Below the pieces are notes generated by a model, which saw only the letters and a list, made by a program, of their open reading frames with translations, made no database searches and had not been told where the DNA came from. DNA of 64,000 nt. It comes from Hyphomicrobiaceae bacterium. Lineage in GTDB: Bacteria > Pseudomonadota > Alphaproteobacteria > Rhizobiales > Hyphomicrobiaceae. The stretch is from NCBI GenBank assembly GCA_016793635.1, contig JAEUMD010000015.1, forward strand, positions 163,829 through 227,828, read 5' to 3'. A program made the position numbers and the translations under genes. Below are positions 36,845 to 45,590 of this stretch, in pieces (within the stretch, counting starts at the first letter, position 1; each line of letters starts with the position of its first letter).

Positions 36845-37795
36845 ATGCAGGAAAACACCCGCGCCGATCTTGTGAGGCTGCTCGCCTGGTATGGCGAGGC
36901 GGGGGTCGATTGCGCGCTCGGTGAGCAGCCGTTCGACTGGCTGGAGAAGGGGGCGCGGGCACCGGGCGCCGACTTCGTGTGGCCTTCGACCGAGAGCGCC
37001 GGTATCCCCCCCGGCGTGCGGACCGCTCCATCAACGCCTCGACCGCAAGCGCCCACGGCCCAGCGCCCCCAGCCGCCGCAGGGCGGCCCCGCCACCCGCA
37101 ATTCCGCCGGTTTCCGGCAGGCCGCGCCGCTGCCCGCAGATGCCACACGCGCGCCGCCCGCCCGCTTCGCCACGGCGCCCCCGGATGCGGCCGAGACCAC
37201 GGCCCGCCGGATCGCCGCCGCCGTACCCGACCTTTCCGCACTCGCCACCGCGTTGCACGCATTCGATGGCTGTGCGCTCAAGGCCACCGCCAAATCCACC
37301 TGCGTCTGGCGGGGCGCGGAGCAAGCGCGGGTGATGATCGTCGGCGAGGCGCCCGGCCGCGACGAGGACCTGGAGGGAAAGCCGTTCGTCGGCCGCGCCG
37401 GTCAGCTTCTCGACCGCATGCTCAAGGCCGTCGAACTGGACGAGGGCAACGTCCACATCACCAACGTTGTCTACTGGCGGCCACCCGGAAACCGCACGCC
37501 GACGACGCAGGAAACCCAGGTCTGCCGCCCCTTCCTCGAGCGGCAGATCGCGCTGGTAGAGCCCGAGTTCCTGCTGCTGCTCGGCGGCGCCGCGGCCAAG
37601 GCGATGCTCGATGTCGGCGACGGCATCATGAAGCTGCGGGGTAAGTGGCGCGATGCGGAAATCGGTGGCCGCCGCCTGCGCGTGATGGCGACCCTGCACC
37701 CGGCCTACCTGTTGCGAACTCCAGCGGCGAAGCGGCTTGCATGGCGCGATTTTCTGGCGCTCAAGGCTGCCCTGGAGCAGAGCGCAAAACATTGA
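36845..37795 (+). CDS. Uracil-DNA glycosylase, family 4/5-like
   Basis: 316 residues. An N-terminal helical tag (1-35) is joined by a Pro/Ala-rich linker (about 45-125) to the glycosylase domain with GEAPGRDEDLEGKPFVGRAGQLLDRML (from 167, one conserved block), TNVVYWRPPGNRTP (206-219) and HPAYLLR (285-291). It removes uracil from DNA at the start of base excision repair. Cysteines are C23, C143, C153 and C227 only, which do not give the CxxC-based 4Fe-4S ligand set of classic family-4 enzymes, so the cluster may be absent. Single gene, divergent from cydA. Confidence 0.9.
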   Translation: MQENTRADLVRLLAWYGEAGVDCALGEQPFDWLEKGARAPGADFVWPSTESAGIPPGVRTAPSTPRPQAPTAQRPQPPQGGPATRNSAGFRQAAPLPADATRAPPARFATAPPDAAETTARRIAAAVPDLSALATALHAFDGCALKATAKSTCVWRGAEQARVMIVGEAPGRDEDLEGKPFVGRAGQLLDRMLKAVELDEGNVHITNVVYWRPPGNRTPTTQETQVCRPFLERQIALVEPEFLLLLGGAAAKAMLDVGDGIMKLRGKWRDAEIGGRRLRVMATLHPAYLLRTPAAKRLAWRDFLALKAALEQSAKH

Positions 37796-37990
37796 AAATT
37801 ATGTATTTTTCTGCGCATAACACTAACGTCGACCGGTCCGGGCGAGGTTTGATTAAAACTGCACATACTCCGTTTACTGCACGCGAATTTGACGCTGCTA
37901 TAGCTCTGAACACGCAATAGCAAACGACAGGGCCGACGGCCCGGTCATTGCCACCGTGATGCACAGCAGTTCTGCCCTCAGAGGCTCGCC

Positions 37991-38488
37991 TTGAAAACCG
38001 GACTTGTATATCTGCGTCCCGCAAACCTCGTGGCCTTCAGGTCCACCGGGCCCTACCACCGCTCGTCGACAGAGGCGTGGGAGCGCATGTTCGCTTGGAT
38101 GTCGCGTCACGGCCTCCGCGGGAAAGTGCACCGGGGCTACGGCATGGCGCTCGACGATCCGCGCAAAGTGCCAGCAGCGCAGTGTCGTTACGACGCCTGC
38201 ATCGAGATGCCCGACCAACTGCCTACATCGGCGTGGAGCGAGCTTCTCCCGCAGCGGCTGCCCGGCGGACCATATGCCCGCCTGCGCTACGTTGGACCGC
38301 ATTCCGAACTCAGTGGGATCGCCAAGAACCTGCGCGAGCAGTGGACCGGCAAGCACGGTCTTTCAGTCTGCTCGCGTCGCCCGATGATCGAAATCTACCT
38401 GGACGATCCTCAATCCTGCCGGCCCGAAAACCTGCGCACCGATCTCTGCCTGCCCATCGCCTTCTCGAGTGCCCGCGCCGTCGCCTGA
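37991..38488 (+). CDS. GyrI-like small-molecule-binding domain protein
   Basis: 165 residues from TTG 37991. The whole protein is one GyrI/SHS2-type effector domain, as found in the C-terminus of AraC-family Rob and in SbmC: KTGLVYLRPANLVAFRSTGPY at the start (split by the first strand), AWERMFAWMSRHGL, GYGMALDDPRKVP, GGPYARLRYVGPH and PMIEIYLDDP. No DNA-binding domain is attached. Such stand-alone proteins bind hydrophobic compounds or toxins; a specific ligand cannot be told. No ATG fits in frame, which makes the start less certain. Confidence 0.8.
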   Translation: MKTGLVYLRPANLVAFRSTGPYHRSSTEAWERMFAWMSRHGLRGKVHRGYGMALDDPRKVPAAQCRYDACIEMPDQLPTSAWSELLPQRLPGGPYARLRYVGPHSELSGIAKNLREQWTGKHGLSVCSRRPMIEIYLDDPQSCRPENLRTDLCLPIAFSSARAVA

Positions 38489-38589
38489 GCAGCGTCGATA
38501 GCGCTCTCGATTATCGGCACTGTCCGTGCGTGTAGCTCTTGCTGGGAGAGCGGGGCGCCATCGGCTCGGCCGACGCAGGCCGGACATGG

Positions 38590-38623
38590 AAAAAGGGCGT
38601 ACCGGTCGAATACCGATACGCCC
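38590..38623 (-). terminator. Rho-independent terminator of the four-Cys exported protein gene
   Basis: Stem of 12 paired positions (38612-38623 with 38595-38606, one mismatch) followed on the minus strand by TTTTT, 31 bases after the stop at 38654. Confidence 0.88.
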
Positions 38624-38653
38624 TCTTTGTCCTTCGAACGACGCGACCGCCGA

Positions 38654-39010
38654 TCAGTCGGTGCAGCGCTGATCAAACTTGCGGCAAGCCCAACCATGGC
38701 CCTGCTCGCACTTGCGATCGTAGTAACTGCAGCGGTTGCCGCCCTCGTAGTCGTCATCGTAGCGGCGGCGCTCTTCGGCCTTCGCGGCATTGGAAGCGCC
38801 AGCGATGATGGCGACCGCAGCAGCGGCTCCGAGAATGCCGAGACCGACGTTCCGGGCGCCCTTACCCTTGACGTGAACGATCTGGCTCTGCGGAGCGGCG
38901 GCCTTGAGCCCTCCGAGCGGCCCCATGCCCGCAGCCGAAGCTCCCGAGACCGTCAGGAGCGACATGCTCACCGCAAGTGCAATTCCCGACGAAATCTTTC
39001 CAAAACCCAT
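38654..39010 (-). CDS. Small exported four-cysteine protein, paralogue A
   Basis: 118 residues from ATG 39010. Signal peptide (IALAVSMSLLTVSGASA), then GMGPLGGLKAAAPQSQIVHVKGKG, a second hydrophobic segment VGLGILGAAAAVAIIAGAS, and a charged tail with RRRYDDDYEGG. Four cysteines are spaced C-x6-C-x7-C-x6-C, the second-to-third interval ending in GWA-C. A second gene at 46774-47127 has the same order and exact cysteine spacing, so the two form a family. Function unknown; an envelope protein with one anchor and a small disulfide or metal knot is the simplest reading. Confidence 0.75.
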   Translation of the reverse strand: MGFGKISSGIALAVSMSLLTVSGASAAGMGPLGGLKAAAPQSQIVHVKGKGARNVGLGILGAAAAVAIIAGASNAAKAEERRRYDDDYEGGNRCSYYDRKCEQGHGWACRKFDQRCTD

Positions 39011-39366
39011 AGATCGAACCCTTTCGATTTGCGCCCAGGGATGCGCGATTACAACGCTCCCGGAGCCTCCGCGAGGCCTTTGATAATTTGGCAAAATATC
39101 GAGTGCTGAATGAACCCTACCTGAACATTGGAAAGGCTGAAATGAAATTCGAAGGGTCCATGCGCTCGCTCCCGCACATTCACGCGGCGCCCCGCCACCC
39201 TGCACCGGTATTGCGATAGTCGTCCACGCCGGCCAAACAAGTTCCTTTCAAGTAACCATGTTTCCACTTGCCCAAGACTTCACCGCCCAAGACAAGCGAT
39301 AACAACTCCCGGAGCCGAGACCGTTTGCTTCGAGTGCTCGATCAATTCAACCGGGAGAACGATAAG
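39011..39366. promoter_or_regulatory. Divergent intergenic region, 356 bp
   Basis: Holds the promoters of the two small exported protein genes on either side. Short frames here have no ribosome site. No strong -35/-10 match was found by eye. Confidence 0.4.
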
Positions 39367-39645
39367 ATGTTTAAGCGATTCACTCTCGCCGCAGTCGCCG
39401 CGGCCGTTGCCATCCTCGCCGTTCCGGCCGCCTCCGAGGCTGGCCACATGAAGCGCGGCGCGCGCACCGCCCACGCCTCCTGCCCGGTCACTGCCATGCT
39501 GCATCGCGCCGACCGCGCTGTGCGCACCGCCGTCGTCGCCCCGCGCGTCCACGTCCGCCGCGAGCGTCCGGAGTGGCTGAAGGCCCTGTTCTCTCGTGAT
39601 CGTGCGCACAAGCGCCCGGCCCGCGCCCACAAGCGCCACCGCTAA
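39367..39645 (+). CDS. Small exported basic protein
   Basis: 92 residues from ATG 39367, with GGGAGAACG upstream. Signal peptide (FTLAAVAAAVAILAVPAASEA) then a strongly basic mature part rich in Arg, His and Lys, ending HKRPARAHKRHR, with one cysteine. No known family. It could bind nucleic acid, polyanions or metal in the periplasm; nothing in the sequence decides this. Ends in a hairpin shared with rnhB. Confidence 0.68.
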   Translation: MFKRFTLAAVAAAVAILAVPAASEAGHMKRGARTAHASCPVTAMLHRADRAVRTAVVAPRVHVRRERPEWLKALFSRDRAHKRPARAHKRHR

Positions 39646-39671
39646 ACATCGCGATGTTGGGTTGATCTGGG

Positions 39672-39697
39672 GCGCGCGGCAGGTGACTGCCGCGCGC
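39672..39697. terminator. Hairpin between convergent genes
   Basis: Perfect 11-bp stem (39672-39682 with 39687-39697), GTGA loop, then CTTCTG. It lies between the basic protein stop and the rnhB stop and can serve both. Confidence 0.65.
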
Positions 39698-39716
39698 TTC
39701 TGCATTCAAGTGATCG

Positions 39717-40388
39717 TCATCCCAGCAAGCCGAGGCCGCCCTTTGTCTCCGTTTCGCCGAGCCCCAGCGCGAGCTGAATGGGCTTGAACGAGCGGCGGTG
39801 GTGCACCGTGACACCCAGCCGGCGTATCACCTCCTGGTGCTCGGGCGTTCCATAACCTTTGTGCCGGTCGAATCCATAGGCGGGGAATTCTCGCGCCAGG
39901 GCGATCATCATCCGATCCCGCGTGACCTTGGCAACGATGGAGGCCGCGGCAATCGACAGGCACTTGGCGTCGCCCTTGACGATGGCGCGCGCCGGCATGG
40001 CAAGACGCGGGAGCCGGTTACCGTCGATCAACACGAGGCGCGGCACGGGCGTGATTTGGCGGATCGCCTCGGTCATCGCCCACATCGTCGCGTTGAGAAT
40101 GTTGTCCTGATCGATGCGCTGCGTATCGGCGATGCCGATTCCGATCGAAACTGCCTTCGCCTCGATACGCGCCAGCGCCCGCTCGCGCTGGTCGGCGTCG
40201 AGCATCTTGGAATCGGCGATGCCCTCTGGCAGCGCCTGCGGATCGAGTAGCACCGCCGCCGCGACCACGGGCCCTGCCCACGGACCGCGCCCCGCCTCGT
40301 CGACGCCGACGATCGGCCCGCCGGAGAGCAACAGCTCGGCGCTTTCCAGCTCGAAGGTCGGGATCAGGCGCGAATCACGGATCTTCAT
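39717..40388 (-). CDS. rnhB: Ribonuclease HII
   Basis: Cuts RNA in RNA-DNA hybrids and at misincorporated ribonucleotides. 223 residues from ATG 40388. Catalytic acidic residues are in VGVDEAGRGPWAGPVVAAAVLL (DE near 29-30), LIDGNRLP and AAASIVAKVTRDRMM. The C-terminus YGFDRHKGYGTPEHQEV is also typical. It lies 32 bases downstream of the radical SAM gene on the same strand, a common alphaproteobacterial pairing. Confidence 0.96.
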   Translation of the reverse strand: MKIRDSRLIPTFELESAELLLSGGPIVGVDEAGRGPWAGPVVAAAVLLDPQALPEGIADSKMLDADQRERALARIEAKAVSIGIGIADTQRIDQDNILNATMWAMTEAIRQITPVPRLVLIDGNRLPRLAMPARAIVKGDAKCLSIAAASIVAKVTRDRMMIALAREFPAYGFDRHKGYGTPEHQEVIRRLGVTVHHRRSFKPIQLALGLGETETKGGLGLLG

Positions 40389-40420
40389 GCGCCAAGCGTG
40401 GTGGCGCTAGCCCCGACCTG

Positions 40421-41641
40421 TCAAAGCAGCGGCAATTGTCCGCCGTGGAGAACCGGACGGCGAAACTGAGTTGTATCGAGCACCAGACGCTCGTCGCCGA
40501 GGCCGAGTCGGCGGCGCGCCAGACGAAAGCGCTGTGCGATCTGCTCCGCAAACGGTCCCGAGCCGCGCTGCCGCAGCCCGAACTCGGCGCGATAGTCCTG
40601 CCCGCCGTGCATCGACTGCATGAGGTTGACGACGCGGCGCGCCCGACCCGGCTCGTTCGCGTCGAGCCATTCCCGGAACAGCGTCTTGATCTCCAGCGGC
40701 AGGCGCAGCAGCACGTAGCCGGCCTCGCGCGCACCAGCTTCCCGGCACGACGCCAGGATCGCCTCGATCTCGCTGTCGTTGAGGGCGGGGATAACAGGCG
40801 CGACCATCACGGCGACCGGCACCCCGGCCTGCGCGAGCTTACGGATGGCCTCCAGCCGGCGCGGCGGCGTCGAAGCGCGCGGCTCCATGGCGCGGGCCAG
40901 ACGGCGGTCGAGCGTCGTCACCGAGATCGCAACCTTGACGAGTCGCCGCTCCGCCATCCGGGCCAGGATGTCGCTGTCGCGCAGAACGAGGGCGGACTTG
41001 GTGACGATGCCGACCGGATGGCCAGCCCTCTCAAGCACCTCGAGGATAGAACGGGTGATGCGGTGCTCGCGCTCGATCGGCTGGTAGGGGTCCGTATTCG
41101 CGCCGAGCGCGATGACTTTCGGCACGTAGCGCGGGTTGGCCAGTTCACGTTCGAGCAGCTCGGCCGCGTTGGTCTTGGCATAGAGCTTCGTCTCGAAATC
41201 GAGACCGGCGGAATGGCCGAGGTAGCAGTGGCTGGGCCGCGCATAGCAGTAGATGCAGCCGTGCTCGCAACCCCGGTACGGGTTGATCGACTGATCGAAG
41301 GAGATGTCCGGGCTATCGTTGCGGGTGATGATGCTGCGCGCGGTTTCCCGTTGCACGACGGTTTCGAACGCTTCGAGCGCGCCGAGACTTTCCCAACCGT
41401 CGTCGAACGCTTGTCGAACCTCGCTTTCGAAGCGTCCGGTTTCGTTCGAAACGGCGCCTCGACCGCGTCGGCGCTCGGCGTCGACTTTCGCCCCGCCGCC
41501 AGCCTCGTTGACCGGTATGTCGTCAGCAGGCCCCGCGGGCGGCGCGCCAACCCTGAAAACGTCCGACGCAGACCCGCCGAAGGACCCGGCCACTGCTGCC
41601 GCGCCCTCCATTCGAACGTACCCGCTCGGATCGCGCCGCAT
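40421..41641 (-). CDS. PA0069-family radical SAM protein (SplB-like)
   Basis: 406 residues. After a 100-residue variable lead, SFDQSINPYRGCEHGCIYCYARPSH gives the radical SAM cluster motif C-x3-C-x2-C, preceded by ARSIITRNDSPDI, both hallmarks of the PA0069/Rv2578c group. Later segments GANTDPYQPIEREHRITRSILEVL and AISVTTLDRRLARAMEPRAS read as one continuous TIM-barrel. The substrate of this group is not established; resemblance to spore photoproduct lyase suggests nucleic-acid chemistry. Same strand as rnhB, 32 bases upstream. Confidence 0.92.
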   Translation of the reverse strand: MRRDPSGYVRMEGAAAVAGSFGGSASDVFRVGAPPAGPADDIPVNEAGGGAKVDAERRRGRGAVSNETGRFESEVRQAFDDGWESLGALEAFETVVQRETARSIITRNDSPDISFDQSINPYRGCEHGCIYCYARPSHCYLGHSAGLDFETKLYAKTNAAELLERELANPRYVPKVIALGANTDPYQPIEREHRITRSILEVLERAGHPVGIVTKSALVLRDSDILARMAERRLVKVAISVTTLDRRLARAMEPRASTPPRRLEAIRKLAQAGVPVAVMVAPVIPALNDSEIEAILASCREAGAREAGYVLLRLPLEIKTLFREWLDANEPGRARRVVNLMQSMHGGQDYRAEFGLRQRGSGPFAEQIAQRFRLARRRLGLGDERLVLDTTQFRRPVLHGGQLPLL

Positions 41642-41847
41642 ACCGTCCCACCTCGTTCTCTGCGATCGCGTTCGTCAGCCGACACAAGCCATAGCCCGCG
41701 ACGCGGATTACAGCTCTGCCGAACTTACCAGCCCCGCAAGAACAATCAAGGAACATAACTGCAACAACGGCAACAAGCGGTCTGCACCCGCAAGCCTCCC
41801 CGATGTTTGAGTTGTCGCCCTACGGCTGGCGTGCCAATTGGTGTGCC

Positions 41848-42627
41848 ATGATCTCGGTCATCATTCCGACCCTCAATGCCGACGAGCGGTTCGCCGCATG
41901 CCTTACCGCGCTGGTTCCAGCCGCGGTGGAGGGGGTCGTGCGCGAGGTGATCGTCGTCGATGCGGGCTCCACCGATCACACTTTGAAAATCGCCGATCAG
42001 GCGGGTGTGGATGTCGTCGTGTCGGAAGCGGGGCGCGGCTTGCAACTTCGCGCCGGCGCACGCCGCGCGCGCCAGCCATGGCTGCTGTTCCTGCACGCCG
42101 ACACCGTTCTTTCGCCGGGGTGGGACATCGAGGCGGTGGAATTCATGGAGCGCGTCGATAACGGCCGCCATCGGCCGATGGCCGCGACGTTCAGCTTCGG
42201 CCTCGACGACTACGGTGCGGCGCCGCGTATTCTGGAGTGGCTCGTCGCGATGCGTGGCCTTTTGCTCGGCCTGCCCTATGGCGACCAAGGCCTGCTGATC
42301 CCACGACAGCTCTACGACGAAGTGGGCGGCTTTCAGCCGATGCCACTGATGGAGGACGTCGCAATCGTGCGGCGTATCGGCCGCCGGCGCATTTGGCGCC
42401 TGCGCGCCGGCGCCGTCACCGGCTCCTCGCGCTATCGCGCCGAGGGGTACTTGCGGCGCGTGATGCGCAATCAGCTCTGTATCGCGCTCTATGCTGCGGG
42501 CGTTTCTCCGGCCCGCATCGCAAATTTCTACGCCAACGGTGCTCACGAGCCCAGAAACGCCGAAGCTCCCAGATCAGCTACCGACGCAGCGCCTCCTGAG
42601 CGGCGCCGACGTGTCAACTCTGCGTGA
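41848..42627 (+). CDS. Family-2 glycosyltransferase, rSAM/selenodomain-associated transferase 2 type
   Basis: 259 residues from ATG 41848. GT-A fold: MISVIIPTLNADERFAACL, VIVVDAGSTDHTLKIA, then GRGLQLRAGARRARQPWLLFLHADTVLS with the DxD-like HAD metal site, and LPYGDQGLLIPRQLYDEVGGF, the block typical of TIGR04283 proteins. Members often co-occur with the TIGR04282 transferase and a selenodomain radical SAM protein. Here the TIGR04282-like partner follows after one MBL gene; the selenodomain protein is missing. Confidence 0.88.
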   Translation: MISVIIPTLNADERFAACLTALVPAAVEGVVREVIVVDAGSTDHTLKIADQAGVDVVVSEAGRGLQLRAGARRARQPWLLFLHADTVLSPGWDIEAVEFMERVDNGRHRPMAATFSFGLDDYGAAPRILEWLVAMRGLLLGLPYGDQGLLIPRQLYDEVGGFQPMPLMEDVAIVRRIGRRRIWRLRAGAVTGSSRYRAEGYLRRVMRNQLCIALYAAGVSPARIANFYANGAHEPRNAEAPRSATDAAPPERRRRVNSA

Positions 42628-42751
42628 CGACATCGCAGACGTCGCAATCGGGCACTAAATACCGCCTGATCGTTCCTCGCCACGGCCATGCTCCAGGGTG
42701 TGCATCCCGCGGCGTCGAGTTAACAACTCCAGATACCTCGGGAGACCGGAG

Positions 42752-43714
42752 ATGACGCACCTCACGCGAAGGACCTTCGTGGCATCGGCGGCGGCAGCCT
42801 CCGCCGTACTCGGCATCGATCGCCAGATCGCATTCGCCGACAGCAAGGCCGAGGCGGAGGCAACGGCCGCCGGCTTCCATCGCTTCAAGGTTGGTGACGC
42901 CGAGGTGACGACGTTGTTCGATGGCTTGTGGGCCAAGCCGCACGATGAAAAATTCATCCGCAACGCCACCGTCGAGGAAACGAAAGCCGCGCTTGCCAAG
43001 GCCGGTCTGCCGACCGAGGCCGTGAACATTCCCTTCACCATTACACTGGTGAAGACGGGCGGGCGGACGATCATGTTCGACTCAGGCACCGGCGCGCAGC
43101 TCGCACCGACGGCCGGCCGGCTCGCCGACAGCATGAAGGCGGCTGGCATCGATCCCGAAACGATCGACACGATCGCCGTGACGCATTTCCACCCCGACCA
43201 CATTTTCGGACTGATGGCGAAGGATACCAACGCGCCCGTTTTTCCGAAGGCGCAGATCGTGGTGCCCGAGGCCGAGCTCGCCTGGTGGACCGACGAGAGC
43301 GTATTCACGAAGCTCCCCACCGAGCGCCACGGGCTCGCCAAGCGCGTGCAGGCGACGCTCGGAAAATGGGAGAACGTCAAGCGGATAGGCGACGGCGGCG
43401 AGATTGCGCCGGGTGTCGTCGCCGTCTCCGCCTTTGGCCACACGCCCGGCCACACGACCTACGTGGTCGGCTCGGGCAACGGCCAGTTGATCGTTCTCGC
43501 CGATATCACCAACATCCCGGCTCTGTTCGCGCGTAATCCCGGCTGGCACGTCGCGTTCGATGCCGACCCGGTGCAGGCCGAGGCCAGCCGGCGGCGCATG
43601 TTCGATCGCGCCATCGCGGATCAGGCGGTGATCACCGGCTACCATTACGGCATGCCGGGAGCGGGTAAGATCGAGAAGGACGGCAACGGCTACGCCTTCG
43701 TGCCGGTTGCCTGA
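42752..43714 (+). CDS. Exported MBL-fold metallo-hydrolase (Tat substrate)
   Basis: 320 residues from ATG 42752, with GGAGACCGGAG upstream. Twin-arginine signal TRRTFVASAAAASAVLG. The metallo-beta-lactamase core has THFHPDHIFG (first zinc motif), GHTPGHTTYVV, LADI, and YHYGMPG at the end. It starts the mature domain with GFHRFKVGDAEVTTLFDGLW. The family includes lactonases and other hydrolases; substrate unknown. Its stop overlaps the next start (TGATG), so it is translationally coupled to the DUF2064 transferase. Confidence 0.9.
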   Translation: MTHLTRRTFVASAAAASAVLGIDRQIAFADSKAEAEATAAGFHRFKVGDAEVTTLFDGLWAKPHDEKFIRNATVEETKAALAKAGLPTEAVNIPFTITLVKTGGRTIMFDSGTGAQLAPTAGRLADSMKAAGIDPETIDTIAVTHFHPDHIFGLMAKDTNAPVFPKAQIVVPEAELAWWTDESVFTKLPTERHGLAKRVQATLGKWENVKRIGDGGEIAPGVVAVSAFGHTPGHTTYVVGSGNGQLIVLADITNIPALFARNPGWHVAFDADPVQAEASRRRMFDRAIADQAVITGYHYGMPGAGKIEKDGNGYAFVPVA

Positions 43715-44343
43715 TGGGTGCCCGCGCGGTGACGCCACGCTGGCGCCCCCGGCTGGTGATGATGGTGCGACTGCCGGCGATGGGCCGGGTGAAAACCCGG
43801 CTCGCCCGGGGCGTGGGTGCCGTTGCGGCGGCGGCGTTCTATCGCCGTTCGACCAGTGGCCTCGTCGCCCGGCTCGGTACCGACCCGCGCTGGCAGCTTA
43901 CCCTCGCGGTGACGCCCGACAGAAGTGCCGCGAGCGGCTTCTGGACACACCAGATTCCGCGCGTCGGGCAGGGCCGTGGCGATCTCGGCCAGCGCATGCA
44001 GCGACTATTCGATCGCTTGCCGCCCGGCCCTGTCGTCATCATCGGCTCCGACAGCCCGTCGATCCGCCCCGCGCATATTTCACGCGCCTTCCGCGCTCTC
44101 GGGAATGCCGATGCCGTGCTCGGACCGGCGCCGGATGGCGGCTACTGGCTGGTCGGCTTGAAGCGATTTCCGAATGTGCCGCGAGCGTTCGCTGGTGTGA
44201 GGTGGTCGAGCGCCACGACACTCGCGGATACCATTGCGGCGCTCGGACCCGGCCACCGGCTTGCGCTCATCGACACGCTCGACGACATCGACGAGCCGGC
44301 GGATCTCACCCGCGACCGGGGCCGGCATGCGCGGCGCATTTGA
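43714..44343 (+). CDS. DUF2064 nucleotidyl/glycosyl-transferase-like protein (transferase 1 type)
   Basis: 209 residues from ATG 43714, overlapping the MBL stop. VMMVRLPAMGRVKTRLARGVG is the nucleotide-binding start typical of TIGR04282/DUF2064 proteins; VVIIGSDSPSIRPAHISRAFRAL and AVLGPAPDGGYWLVGLK give the Asp and DGGYW blocks of this nucleotidyltransferase-like fold. It ends with LIDTLDDIDEPADL. Together with the gene at 41848 it forms the transferase pair seen in arsenosugar-like and selenodomain clusters, but no such radical SAM gene is in the window. Confidence 0.88.
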   Translation: MGARAVTPRWRPRLVMMVRLPAMGRVKTRLARGVGAVAAAAFYRRSTSGLVARLGTDPRWQLTLAVTPDRSAASGFWTHQIPRVGQGRGDLGQRMQRLFDRLPPGPVVIIGSDSPSIRPAHISRAFRALGNADAVLGPAPDGGYWLVGLKRFPNVPRAFAGVRWSSATTLADTIAALGPGHRLALIDTLDDIDEPADLTRDRGRHARRI

Positions 44344-44552
44344 CACCCTGCCGCCGAAGTGGGTTGTACGCTGCATTTGCTGGAATTCGAGCCTTGCTCC
44401 CGAAAGCTCCGCGATCATCGCGCCCGAGAGAAAACAGATGTGCTTGTGCGAGGTCACGGACAACCGGTATTTGCAGTGGTAGGTTAGTTAAGACTCATGC
44501 TCGCCGGCTCCTGGAAGCCGCTGCGAGCGCCGTTCAATCGCCTGCGTGAGAC

Positions 44553-45485
44553 ATGTCCAGCGAAGCAACCGGCTACACCGCCGCGCAATACCTCGAAGCC
44601 GGCTACCGGGCGGAATCCCACGGAGACCGCGAGCGCGCCCACCAGTACTATGCCTATGTGGCCGACGCATTTCCCGAAACCCCGGAGGGTGAGGCGGCAC
44701 GCGGCGGCCTGATGCGGCTCGGTATTGCTGGATCAGCAGACCCGCACCACCAGGCACAGGCCGCGGCCCAGCAGCAGACGGCCCCGGCTGCTCAGGCGCA
44801 ACCGGCGAGCGCGCAGCAGCAAGCCCCGCGAGGCGCCAACGGCGCGCCCCATCATCAAGGCAATCATCCAGCTAGCCAACCGGGCGCGGCGCAGGCGCCT
44901 TCCTGGCAGACACCGCCCGACCAGCGGACCGGCGGGCAGCGTGCACGTCCGCAAGCGGCGCAACAGCCCCCGCCGCAGCAGGGCGGGCAACGCATCGCAC
45001 TCGGCGATCTGGCGCGAAGCAAGCTGCCGCCGGGCCAATCAGGCGATCCCCACCAAACTGCGCAGGCCGCGCAACACGGCTTTGCCCACACCCAGCACGA
45101 TGCCGGTGGCCACGCTCTCTCTCCGACCGACAGTCATGAGCGACTGCCCGAGGTCGTCGCGCGGCGTCAACGCGAGCTCGCAGGCACAGAAGAATACGAG
45201 GCGCCTGCGCGCCGCTTCCGCTCCGGCCGCGTCATGGCGTGGCTGTTCGTGGTGGGCGGCTGGCTCAGCATTGCCGGCGGCATCGCCGCCGTCGCGCTCG
45301 GTTTCGTATTCTCGACCATGGGCGGCTCGGTGATGGGCGTCGGGCTCGGCACCATCGCCGGCATCGGCGCAATCGTCGGCGGGTTGATGATGGTGATGCT
45401 CGGACAGCTCGCGCTCGCAGTGTTCGAGAATACCGAAGCCGTGCGCGAGATCGCCGCCCTCGTGCGGATGCGCGGCGATTTCTGA
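44553..45485 (+). CDS. Membrane protein with TPR-like start and Gln-rich middle
   Basis: 310 residues from ATG 44553. Residues 1-55 form a two-helix TPR-like unit (YLEAGYRAESHGDRERAHQYYAYVADAF). Residues 60-215 are a disordered Gln/Ala/Pro-rich stretch. At 225-290 are two membrane helices (VMAWLFVVGGWLSIAGGIAAVALGFVF and a Gly/Met-rich second span), followed by a short cytosolic end. No family recognised. The layout suggests a cytosolic protein-binding head tethered to the inner membrane. Single gene; no operon partner evident. Confidence 0.75.
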   Translation: MSSEATGYTAAQYLEAGYRAESHGDRERAHQYYAYVADAFPETPEGEAARGGLMRLGIAGSADPHHQAQAAAQQQTAPAAQAQPASAQQQAPRGANGAPHHQGNHPASQPGAAQAPSWQTPPDQRTGGQRARPQAAQQPPPQQGGQRIALGDLARSKLPPGQSGDPHQTAQAAQHGFAHTQHDAGGHALSPTDSHERLPEVVARRQRELAGTEEYEAPARRFRSGRVMAWLFVVGGWLSIAGGIAAVALGFVFSTMGGSVMGVGLGTIAGIGAIVGGLMMVMLGQLALAVFENTEAVREIAALVRMRGDF

Positions 45486-45590
45486 TCGCCCTCGCGACGC
45501 GCGGGGGAGCACTTGAAATCCAGAGCATCCTTATCCGACCGCTCATCGCCCGTGTCGATGCGGTGCGTTCGGATGATGCTCGATACGCCG

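Noticed and set aside
37801-37920. 39-codon plus-strand frame after the uracil-DNA glycosylase gene
   Set aside because: No ribosome site, AT-rich chance frame, no membrane or signal features.
44436-44480. 14-codon frame starting MCLCEV before the TPR membrane protein gene
   Set aside because: Too short, no structure suggesting a leader peptide or attenuator.
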